Position numbers and translations under genes: made by a program
Shown here: piece by piece, positions 1 to 9,535 of the stretch
Layout: every line of letters starts with the position of its first letter
Position numbering within the stretch: position 1 is the first letter of the stretch
NCBI RefSeq assembly: GCF_037975245.1
Contig: NC_092570.1
Location: 1,617,501 to 1,681,500 of the forward strand
Source of the DNA: Apostichopus japonicus
Taxonomy: Eukaryota > Echinodermata > Holothuroidea > Aspidochirotida > Stichopodidae
Length of the DNA: 64,000 bases
Reading direction: 5' to 3'
The notes under the pieces: generated by a model
Seen by the model: the letters and a program-made list of their open reading frames with translations, nothing else
Databases searched by the model: none
What the model was told of the DNA's origin: nothing

Positions 1-1742
1 ATGGGTTTCATTAGATAAATGTACTTGGATCTGCCATAGAATTATTACGGCGCTACAGTGATTCTCTCTAGCGATTAGGCAGTGGATGTACTTATAGACA
101 ATAAATAGAGAGTTCATAACGTCCTCACCAATGTAACAATAGCTACGTTTCATGTAACTGAATGTATCTTTTTTTTAATTAAAATTGTGTAATAACTTAT
201 ATCAATTACACTGTTAAATTATTGCGTTAGTTGCATTAACGTCTGTTTTAATCAATAGACAAATTAACACTCAGATGAGTTGATGATCCAGTACATAGTA
301 TAGAGCCCGCTAGTATTCAAACTGGGCGTCGCGATAAAAATATGTTGGAGTGTCGCCAAAACAACTGGGAGGATAAAATGACGAAATATTGGCAAATAAA
401 GAATACATATCTTAAAGATGAAAGATAATAACAACTTTTTGCAATTATACACGCTTAATCGAATGAAGAAATTCGCTTCCTCCTCGTGAACCCCCCCCCC
501 TCACGGGTCAAAACATCTGCCACTAGATGGTTGCCAAGATAAAGAAGGTGAAAATAGGGTCACCATGGAAAAGCTTGAATAATGGGGATGCAGAGTATTA
601 GGCTGTTTCGACCCCCACCTCATTTTTCGAAAAAAATAGTATCTCTGGTTTGAAGGCAAAATAAGTTCATGTGCAACATTATTATATAACAAAATTAAAT
701 AACTGGTATGGAGGACTAAAAAAACTTCATGAAATTGTACTAATGACTTTAATACAGGACCTCCGCCTGCTGAAGCCATCGTAAGAATCCAGTGCTCTGT
801 AACGCTAGATCAATGCTTAGATATGTAATAAACACAAAAGATGTGTACATCGTTCTTTTCTTAATAAACGAGTTAAAATCAAAGTCGTATTCAATTTGAT
901 AAGTGAAGTTCCCTTCGGGTGAGGATACGTTAACAGACGGAAGTATGTCATATGAGACCGTTGAAGTCTTCGACATTCCGACATAATCCAATAGTTTCAG
1001 CGAATTTCGGACAATAAAATGTGCTGGCTCCATTAAGTGTAAAATGCGGATAGATTTCTACTTTGTGCTTTAAGAGACCGTTATACTTTACGCACAGATG
1101 TCCTAGTTTATAAAGCCGCCCACTCGAAATAAAGACATGTGTCCCGTCATATCAATATAATTCATGTATATGCGTTACTTCACATATGAAAAGAAAAGGT
1201 GTGCTTTTTTTAATCCCACGTGCGAGCATATGGTTAACTACAAGCTATACTTCAGACGATGAATATTATATTATTTCACTTTTGGAGAACGAGTTGAGAT
1301 TTAATTTCCTCCCAATCCTGAATTTCTTTTCTTTTCTAATCATATAGACCCATACATGTATCTGTGTGTTGTACGCTCTGTTAATATGCATTCATTTATG
1401 TTTTGTAGTCTTAAAATGACATGATTTCATTTTATCAAAGGACCACGAGGACTATAGGCTATGATACTGCAGAAGGATCTTTCATTGTGTGTTGTAAAGA
1501 AATATTCGGGTTTTTTTTCTGGTGTATTGATCTTTATTAATTTAATATATATCTGTCGTACCACTAGCTCCACATTTCTTATTTACGGCGTGGCTTGCCT
1601 ATAAACGAAAATATGTGTAAATTGTCAGATTCAAAGCACCAGGGGTGCACTCTGTACAATCATAACACTTGGGTAATACGCCCTTATTGACAGTTATACC
1701 ATGGAGGTAAAACAAAGCCAGTTATACGCATTCACAATACCA
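1..1742. other. Unique left flank, no gene recognised
   Basis: This stretch shares no visible similarity with the repeated units that follow. Only short open frames occur, the longest under 100 codons and without recognisable motifs. It has a run of C near 487-497 and several T-rich tracts. I see no promoter, exon or element end that I can name, and treat it as non-array DNA bordering the gene cluster. Confidence 0.6.
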
Positions 1743-1817
1743 GTAGCATCACTGTCGTCGAGTGGTACGGAATTCGGTCTGTGACACAAGGTTCGGGGTT
1801 CGATTCCTATCTTCGCC
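1743..1817 (+). mobile_element. tRNA-like block, probable SINE head or tRNA pseudogene
   Basis: A Pol III B-box-like motif, GGTTCGATTCC, lies at about 1797-1807, and an A-box-like stretch containing CGAGTGGTACGG lies about 35-45 bases upstream. The supposed T-stem pairs only in part, so an intact tRNA is unlikely. A tRNA-derived SINE fragment or tRNA pseudogene fits better. It sits directly against the left edge of the array homology. No poly(A) tail or target duplication was identified. Confidence 0.4.
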
Positions 1818-1827
1818 TGGGGATGAT

Positions 1828-2085
1828 AGTAATGGTAGTTTTCGCAATGTTTACTTTGATATAATATACCAACCATATCAGTTCAGCGTGGGTGTTCTCG
1901 TGATCTCAAAGTCCAAACTCAAATGTATAACAGTTTCGTGCGTTATATTCATTGTACATATACGTACAACGTACTGCGCATATTCTCATGTATTTCCTTC
2001 TTGGTCCGATTCGTAACAACGTAAGAAAGATCAAATCCAGCTAGGTTGATACAAGACTAAGGGAAAAGGTAAACATTAAAATACG
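1828..2085 (+). other. Truncated 5' exon of copy 1 (left edge of array)
   Basis: Similarity to the 5' UTR exon of the other copies begins at about 1828 and runs to the splice donor at 2085/2086 (ACG before GTAAGT; the other copies have AAG). The TATA promoter found about 100 bases upstream in copies 3, 4, 5, 7, 8 and 9 is missing and replaced by unrelated DNA with the tRNA-like block. Intron 1 of this copy would be 2086-2752, ending in a CTTTCTTTACAG acceptor 20 bases before the ATG. Confidence 0.6.
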
Positions 2086-2772
2086 GTAAGTCTTGAAATG
2101 TAAAACGGTGATAATTTCAAACATGTTTCTTTAGTTCATCTGTATTTTGTTATATCATTAAGTGGGAAGTAATATAACCAACTTACATTGGTGATCAGTA
2201 TTATCGTTAATTTTGTGTATGTATTGCCATCGGTAGTACTAGGGCTAAAAATTCTTAACAGAACAGATATCGAGATCATTGCCATGATACCGAATTCACT
2301 AAACCTTGAAGTTACTGACTTATTGAGTGAACTTCAAATCATCATGTATTGTCATTACAAGTCAACTAGTTATTGTATCAAGGTTGCAAGGCATGGTTCA
2401 AGGCATGGTGCGCTGTTGGTGGTATCGTTCCAGCACCATAAACGTCTATGACGTCGTATTTGTCATAAGCTACGCCCGAGTGTTTACATTTCATCTCACA
2501 TAAAGAATGTCATTACTATAAGTGAACACAACACAGCTCAATTATGACAGTGATCGAGTTGCACCAATATCTCGACTTCTTTGTTTATAAATGTTTTAAA
2601 TGGGGCAATAATACCCGTCATACAGTAGGTTACAAAGAACAGTTTTTGAATTCAGTTCATTAAAGGTTTTTCTAAATTAATTTTCTTACACTCAATTTGT
2701 TACTCCAGATTATGATATTCATAAACACGGATCTTAATAACTTTCTTTACAGCTTTAATTTCCGAGACAAAA

Positions 2773-5007
2773 ATGGCCTGCCCAACGCCTTGGAAAGACA
2801 TCGCAGATACATTCTTCGAATGTTCAATTTGTTTGGATCTGTTTAAAGAACCGAAACTCTTACCATGTCTGCATAGATTCTGTAAACAATGTCTGGAACC
2901 TATACTAGAAGGACAGGCTAATGGGACATTTGAATGTCCTCTTTGTAAAGATGTCTGTAAAATACCAAACGATAGAGTCGATGGATTCAAGACTGACTTC
3001 CATATGAAAAGTATGCTGCAGTTTATTCAGCTACAGAAAACATTTGAAAACAAAGAAGAGAGAGAATGTATTGGCTGTGAAGAGAAGTTAAAGGTTACAG
3101 CGTACTGTTTTATGTGTAAAGAATTTCTTTGTGTTCAGTGTTATCAATTTCATTTGACCAAGAAGATATTTGTCAAACATCGGAAACACGTATTAGCTCT
3201 GAATGATCTCGAGGGGAAAAGTCTGACACAAGAAAAACTTGCATCATTGATGGAAGCTCCTAGGTGCCATATTCACCCGGAACACATGGCTCAGTTGTGT
3301 TGTTGTACATGCGGAAACCTCCCAGTTTGTGTGACATGTATTTTTGATGAACACAAAGGTCATGAACTTCGTGACGTCAGGAAAGTAGCAAACGACGAAA
3401 GGGAACACTTGAAGGAGATATTGGAAGAACTTGTAAAACGTAAAGATACTGTATTCAACATTGCTGATAAAATCAACAGAGTGAATAATGACGTTCTGTC
3501 CATTGTCGCTGAAACTAAAGCAAAATGGAAAACACAGTACGAAGATCAGACCAGGAAGTTACGGAATAAGAAAGAGAAAGAAAAGAGAGAACTCGACAGA
3601 TTCAAAACAGTTCTTGAAAAAAGGACTCGAAAAGAGTTGAAAGAATTAGAAACAGAAATGGAAGAGAAAATTAGAAAAATAAGAGACGAGTACGACAGAT
3701 TGATTAAAATCAAAATAAGAGAATCAAAGGAGAAAGAGGACACCAAAAGAAATGAAATAGAAAACAGAGAATTCAAGATTGACGAAACAATGAACCGACT
3801 TGATGCGGTAATGAATGAGAAAAATAAAACAATAGACGAACAACAGCAACGCAAGTTTAGAAAAACACAAAACTTATCAGATCTCTGTAATCAATGGGTC
3901 AATAAATTTGAAAATGTGTCTATTATATCTACGAGTGTCCTTGAATCACATAATCACTGGACAGAAGCACAGTGTATTCCTGATATAAGAGCAGCTAGTG
4001 AACCACTTGTTGAGGATGGAATGAAAGATTTTCCTGAAATAGAATCTTTATCTGATATAACAATTGATGATTTACCAATATTGTGTATTGATAGCGTACA
4101 TATATCGGTTAATGCAGAATCTGTTGTTGATGTTGATGTGATCAAATCTCGTTGGTTTTGGTTAACTGGTATAACAAGTACTGGCTCTGGTAACATCGTC
4201 ATCTCTGGGAGATTATCACATGCCCATTCATTTATCACAGTCATAAACAGACAAGGACGTCAGATTCGTCATAACAAGATAGATAAAGGCAAAGGGAGCT
4301 CTTTTCAACCCTTTCGTCACTGTGCTGCTTTATCACGTGATAATATAGCTTCGGTTTGTGAATCCAATCAGGTTGTTGTTTATAATATTCATGATGGGTC
4401 CTTTACTCAAAATAACATCACGTCCCTCTTTGATGACATCAATGCGGGGGATGCGAAGTATGCGACTTGTATAACTACTGATACTAAACGTGGCCACATC
4501 ATTGTAGGTACATCACGAAAGATTGGATTGCTATTTATATTTGATGAAGAATTTAATTTCATTCGAGCTCTGAAGCTACCAGAGGTTATAAAATGGTCAA
4601 GAGATATCCTTTATCATGAAGGCGTTCTGCTGATATGCGATGAAGAGAGTAGATGTGCATACGCTGTAACCATGGATACATCTAAAACAGAAGCAGAGTT
4701 ACTATACAAGCTTCCGAAACCAGATATTGACGGACTAACTTGGTATCCTTCGAGTATATGTAAAGACAGGGCAGGTTTTGTATACATCTTGTGGTCAGAT
4801 AGACAGTTAGGTAGTGGAAAAGATATGATCACACAGTACAGTCAAGATGGTCAGCAGTTGTTGACAACCAAACAGACAGAAGATGGAGCAGAATGTATGA
4901 CCACAATGATGACAGAGGAGGGAGAGAAGCTACTTGTAGCTACAAAATGGTCAGGAAAGATGTTTTGTTATGGTCTGGTGAGTATATCTCAGTGTTTCTT
5001 ATTTTAA
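2773..5007 (+). CDS. TRIM-like RING/B-box/coiled-coil/beta-propeller protein, copy 1
   Basis: The open frame has 744 codons. A C3HC4 RING lies at residues 17-58 (C17, C20, C32, H34, C37, C40, C55, C58), which in this family binds E2 and transfers ubiquitin. B-box 1 is at about 99-139 and B-box 2 at about 165-197. A long, highly charged coiled coil at about 205-395 would dimerise. A beta-propeller-like domain (NHL-like) fills about 445-735. The layout recalls TRIM56 or TRIM-NHL proteins. A strong splice donor (CTG then GTGAGT) at 4977/4978 and an acceptor at 5555 suggest the mature protein leaves exon 2 after residue 735 and ends with Met-Pro-Glu (stop 5565-5567); without splicing it ends at 5007. 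Variable loops: SDRQLGSGKDM at 675-685 and KGKGSSFQPF at 505-514. The frame is intact, but the family's TATA promoter is absent upstream. Confidence 0.85.
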   Translation: MACPTPWKDIADTFFECSICLDLFKEPKLLPCLHRFCKQCLEPILEGQANGTFECPLCKDVCKIPNDRVDGFKTDFHMKSMLQFIQLQKTFENKEERECIGCEEKLKVTAYCFMCKEFLCVQCYQFHLTKKIFVKHRKHVLALNDLEGKSLTQEKLASLMEAPRCHIHPEHMAQLCCCTCGNLPVCVTCIFDEHKGHELRDVRKVANDEREHLKEILEELVKRKDTVFNIADKINRVNNDVLSIVAETKAKWKTQYEDQTRKLRNKKEKEKRELDRFKTVLEKRTRKELKELETEMEEKIRKIRDEYDRLIKIKIRESKEKEDTKRNEIENREFKIDETMNRLDAVMNEKNKTIDEQQQRKFRKTQNLSDLCNQWVNKFENVSIISTSVLESHNHWTEAQCIPDIRAASEPLVEDGMKDFPEIESLSDITIDDLPILCIDSVHISVNAESVVDVDVIKSRWFWLTGITSTGSGNIVISGRLSHAHSFITVINRQGRQIRHNKIDKGKGSSFQPFRHCAALSRDNIASVCESNQVVVYNIHDGSFTQNNITSLFDDINAGDAKYATCITTDTKRGHIIVGTSRKIGLLFIFDEEFNFIRALKLPEVIKWSRDILYHEGVLLICDEESRCAYAVTMDTSKTEAELLYKLPKPDIDGLTWYPSSICKDRAGFVYILWSDRQLGSGKDMITQYSQDGQQLLTTKQTEDGAECMTTMMTEEGEKLLVATKWSGKMFCYGLVSISQCFLF

Positions 5008-5555
5008 TATTACTAGATATTACAGGATACTCTGATGTACGACGTTGAAAGGGTACAATAAATTGGGACAATATCGCCAAGGATATTATCTTAATGTATT
5101 GGCTTTATGTATGACCAAATAGTGTGCTATTTTAATAACTTTAAAGATAGTTTTCGATTAACTTTAGCTCAAGTAATAGTAGAAGTTATTTCCCAAAGCC
5201 AATATACATGAAACTAAAGTGAACAACTTGTTCACCATTACCTAAACGGATTCTTAAAACAAAGATTAAAGAATTCTAACGAGATCATGGTATTGTTGTT
5301 GCCAAGACTTCGCAATGCCAACTTAAGTTGATTTAAGAGAAATAAAACAACAACAAAAACAGAAAAGTGAACAGAATAGGCAAAAAGGGAAGAAGAAAAG
5401 GCAAGAAAAGAACAGAAAAGAAGGGATTTGTTTGCTGAAAGACGTAACACAAACAATCTACATCTAACATGACTTGTTTTAGCATTCTAAATGTACTTCA
5501 AACGTATAGAGAACTGAATCAACGTTTGTAACATTATAAATGTTCTTTCCAACAG

Positions 5556-5936
5556 ATGCCAGAATAAAGTCAACCGCGAAAACATACATGAAAGAAACGA
5601 ATATCCAGAGCATACACCACACTGAATCGAATATCAGGGCAGCTGATGAGGAGAGAATAATAAATATTTGCAGAAACGGCTAGAAACTTTGAGATGAGAC
5701 GGATCCTCAATCTTTATCTGATTAAATGAAGATACAGTTCCTGATTATTATTAACAGCACCGACGAACAATAGTAAAAAGAGATAAGTCTGCTTATGTCA
5801 GATGGTGGTCATATTGTGATTTTCTGATGTCATAATTACACTATCACCAATGTGTGATGTCAAGATGCCACTAAAGAGTGACGTCTTTCATGTTATTTTA
5901 TTTTTATTTATTAAATTAATGTATATGTAAATATAA
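5556..5936 (+). other. Exon 3 and 3' UTR of copy 1
   Basis: The acceptor TTCTTTCCAACAG ends at 5555. Joined to the donor at 4977, the exon adds ATG CCA GAA TAA in frame. The 3' UTR would run to about 5936, but the polyadenylation signal that is AATAAA in copies 2, 3, 4, 7 and 8 is altered here. Exon 3 and its acceptor are shared by every copy whose 3' side is present. Confidence 0.6.
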
Positions 5937-6088
5937 GGACTGTAGTACTCGCGTCGGAGATCAAATTCCGTGAAACTTAAAAATTCTATCCAAGGTGGTA
6001 AAATGAATTTATTGAAAGTATCACAACTATTTGTTTTATTGCAAGACCGTGTTAATTTTGTGTGCGTGCGTGTGACGCCTTGCTTGCA

Positions 6089-6665
6089 AACACGATATCT
6101 CAAGAAGTGAAGCTTGGACAATCTAAAATTTCGTGTGTAGAAGAACCTCATGTAGGAGTAAGAGCCAATTATTTTGGTGAAGATCATATGTCATTTGAGG
6201 TCACCAGTGGTCAAATTGTGAAACCTTGTAAACACGATGTCCCAAGAAAAGAAACATTGACCAATATCATATTTCGTGTGTAGAAGTAACACATTCAGTA
6301 GAATAAGCCTATTGGTTGTTGTGTACGTCAATGTTATTTGGGGTCACTAGGGGTCAAATAGTGAAACCATGACAACATGATATCTCTAGAAGAAAAGCTG
6401 GTACCAATCTCATATATAGTGTGAATGAGTAACACATTGATTAGAAGCAGCCTATTGTTTAGAGTGACGGTCAAAGTTCGTTTGGGTTCACTAGGGGTAC
6501 AATTGTGAAAACCCCCATTAATTAACACGATATCTCAAGAAGTAGAGCTTGGACCAATCACATATTTTGTGTGAAGTACAACATTGAGTAGAAAAAGCCA
6601 ATTGGTTTTTGTGGCGGTCAGCGGTAATATGGAGTCACCAGAGGTCAAATTGTTGAAACCGTGTT
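6089..6665. repeat. Minisatellite downstream of copy 1, four 140-160 bp units
   Basis: Units begin with CACGATATCTCAAGAAG-like sequence at about 6091, 6233, 6376 and 6536. Each carries a GCTTGGACCAAT block, an ATTTCGTGTGT block, and GGTCA repeats at its end. The last unit grades into the spacer near 6665. The same block follows copies 2, 3, 4, 5, 7 and 8. Confidence 0.8.
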
Positions 6666-8276
6666 TCATAATCTACCGTATCTCCAACCGACCAGCCTAT
6701 TAGATAACATGTGCGTTACGCCTCATAATAAAAGAGGTTGTTTGCAATTGAAAATTAGCTAATGGGCATCCGTAGATAGTACCAGAGAAAGTCGAAACAA
6801 TCGCCATTTACTTAAACGTGTCGCTAACTGCATACGTCATTGCATAACAAAGGTGTCATGTTTGTACATACAACGTTCATTGGAATGAACTATACCGTTG
6901 TGAATCACATACCTGTATTAAATATTTGTTTCCGTTGTTGAAGTTTTCCCGTCGTGTTTCGCAATTGTTGAGATTCAGTGCCAAATAAAAACTGAGTTGG
7001 AATGTAGTTACGTTGAGGAAACGACCAGGCGCCGTTTAGGAACTTAACTGTCGCCTAGTGTAAAATGGTTCGCTAGCTGCACGTGCATTATGTACGGGAA
7101 GTTTTCATGTGCGGAGATTGATCACAAACTTCACAGGACATTTATAAACATAAAGCGAAATCATCATTTAAATTCTAAAATAACAATTCATTACAGGGAA
7201 CAGTTTAAGCTTACGCAGTACGTAACGTGTTTCAAAGGCATTGATAAATACGCTGGGTTCATATGTTAAATCATCAACCAATTAAAATATGTTATTAAAC
7301 ATCACCACGGCTAGGTTATGCACAGGCAACCCCTACACAGAAGATTATAGTACTAGTCGCCCCGGTATAGACTATAAACATTGGTCATCCTCGTCTGAGT
7401 AGGGTAAAATTGGGTTCGTTAACACAAACACGTGAAGAAAAAGTGCTTCAGGTCAGAATACCAATTCACTTGAGGTAGCCAAACATCTCCTACATTATTT
7501 CTTCAGGCATTTCCCACATGCCATCAGTCATAATTCGCCAAATATACAATTAAAGGAGTTTTGAGACAAGTTCGCTGTAACCACTGCTATGATTTTTTTA
7601 AAAGATTTTCAGTTGCGAGTGAAAGATAGATGCTCTTTCAACCTTAGATTTTCATTGCGTAAAAGATCGCTTTGATTTAGGCAGTGTAATGGAGTAATAT
7701 CAATATTTTCGAACACCAATAAGCAGTTTAAGCCAAGATGAATAATTAGGAAAATCACAGAAGTCGCGCCAATCGAAGATGTGGTTCATAGTAGGAGTGA
7801 GGTACTGTATAGGCTTAGGACTCGCGCACACCTATAGCTACTGTATATGGTATATGTTTAGTACTAGAGGATTCCTAATGTAGCAGAAGCCAAGCTATCG
7901 TCGTAGGTACCTCTGAAAATGATTTATTTTTAATTGTTTGAGACACTATACAGTAGCCCAAGCTGCATATGTATGATTCTGCGACATGTTTAACTTTGTT
8001 CAACATTTACTTTTGGTGGAAAAATGTTTAACGTTCACACTGCATAGACACATAATTTTCCAATGTGCGAGTACGTAACACCATATATCTGCCTAAGTGC
8101 CTACTCTGTAGTTCATAGAAAGTATAAATGTTGTAGATCTGTACTATGGAGACTTGAACAACAGTCATAGTGGCGAGTGAATTTTTCATTTTGGCGAGAA
8201 GAGTTTTAGTCACGTTCGCCAAATAACTAGTACTTTAAAAAACATTTTAGTATCGAGGCCTGACAAACCTTTAAAA
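6666..8276. other. Intergenic spacer after copy 1
   Basis: No protein-coding gene is supported. The first part (to about 7440) is present after copies 1, 2 and 4 but deleted after copies 3, 7 and 8. The second part is present in seven spacers and holds a small minus-strand frame (8028-8222, 64 codons) that stays open in all seven. I assign that frame no function. Confidence 0.6.
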
Positions 8277-8515
8277 CATGATTTCTCACAATTTAAATTA
8301 TGGATAATTTTCATACATGGTATACGGATTTGGCATATTGAGTACAATAATCTTGTTGCCTATGTGGTCAAATCTCAATTGCGGTCACCAGACGTCAAAC
8401 TTTGAAAACCATATTACATGATATCTAACGATGTGAATCTTGGATACTTCTTATACATGGTGTGTGGATGCATCACATTGAGTGCAAGACCACTATTGGT
8501 TTTGGTGGAGGTGTG
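8277..8515. repeat. Two diverged minisatellite units
   Basis: Starting at an ACATGATTTCTCA-like sequence, two degenerate relatives of the 6089-6665 units can be recognised by the shared order: ATGATATCT, CTTGGATAC, CACATTGAGT, CTATTGGTTTTGGTGGAGG, GGTCACCAGACGTCAAA. The spacer is therefore flanked on both sides by the same repeat family. Confidence 0.6.
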
Positions 8516-8670
8516 TATTGCCACGTACAGTAGACTGATCTGTGTTTGCTTTGCCATAGTGGAAATTGTTCATCAAAGAAGACTATTTATATTGTGATAG
8601 CTATTTCTGGTTGACAAGTAGAAGTCTAGTGCAATGAAGTCATCGTAACCTCAATGCATTTTGCATTCCG

Positions 8671-8825
8671 GTTATTAGTATTTTTATTTTTATAATATTA
8701 ATAACAATAATAATAATAATGATAATAATATTAATAATAATAATTATGATTATGATTATGATGATGATGATGATTATTATTATTATTATTGTTATTATTA
8801 TTATTATTATTGTTATTATTATTAA
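8671..8825. repeat. ATT/ATA microsatellite 1 (after copy 1)
   Basis: A mix of AAT, ATG and ATT trinucleotide runs. This is the first of the two ATT microsatellites that precede each promoter region. Confidence 0.9.
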
Positions 8826-8926
8826 CCTCTGCTTATCAAATACCTTACCTTTACATTTATGTAGTAGCATAGACAATCTCTGATGTTTTTCGCTGATGTT
8901 TTATTTCTCACTGTGCTTTGTTTTAC

Positions 8927-9075
8927 TTGTGTGTGGGTGTTTATTTGCGTACATGTGTGTTTGTATGCATGTGTGTCTCTGTATTTGTACGTTTTGTAGG
9001 TGTGTGTGTGGGTATTTGTATTTGTATGTGTATGTATATGTACTTGTTTTGCGCGTGTGTAAGCGTGAGTTTTAT
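8927..9075. repeat. GT-rich tract
   Basis: An irregular TGTGTG/TATGTGT-rich stretch between the two ATT microsatellites. Equivalents are at 21735-21880, 38927-39075, 50397-50540 and 59495-59638. It is missing in the spacers before copies 3 and 5. Confidence 0.8.
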
Positions 9076-9280
9076 ATTCACTGAAGGTTGTTTTTCTGGA
9101 TGTGTATACATATATTTCGGTATAAGGGAGAAGAAGAAATACTCAATTCAGAATCAATTTTCGCATCATGTAAATAATTCCTTTGTATAATTCAGATGAC
9201 ATACCTATGTTGTTATCAGAAATCTAATTATAATCGATGTACTATATACATGTTAACTAATCGTGATTAAATGAGATGGA

Positions 9281-9436
9281 AAAAAATATTTATATTTATT
9301 TTTTAATATTATTTTTAATCATGATTATTATTTTTATTGATATGATTATTATTTTTATTGATATGATTATTATTATATATTTTGTATTATTATTATTAGT
9401 AGTAGTAGTATTATTATTATTATTATTATTAGTATT
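9281..9436. repeat. ATT microsatellite 2 (before copy 2)
   Basis: An ATT/GATT/AGT trinucleotide-rich run ending just before the conserved upstream block that leads to the promoter in complete copies. Confidence 0.9.
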
Positions 9437-9535
9437 GAATTGTGTGTATAGTTTGGGTGCGTGTACGCACGGAATGTAGAAATATGGCTCTGCACTAATG
9501 CACCATTAAATAAGTTACGGGAAGGTGTAAGGTAA

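Noticed and set aside
3546-3854. Minus-strand frame of 102 codons opposite the coiled coil, repeated in most copies
   Set aside because: It is the antisense shadow of a Lys/Glu-rich coiled coil, giving a Ser/Phe/Leu-rich low-complexity product; it tracks the real gene in every copy.
4978-5025. 48-base mini-intron (GTGAGT to TATTACAG) at the end of exon 2
   Set aside because: GT and AG ends are kept in the copies, but the length is below usual animal introns and there is no good pyrimidine tract. The acceptor at 5555 is far stronger. Kept only as an alternative.
6089-6665. Repeat block as a CRISPR array
   Set aside because: Units are 140-160 bp tandem copies without unique spacers, in a eukaryotic locus.
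8896-9190. Val/Cys/Tyr-rich frames over the GT-rich tract
   Set aside because: Low-complexity translation of a microsatellite-like stretch, present in several frames and not kept between copies.
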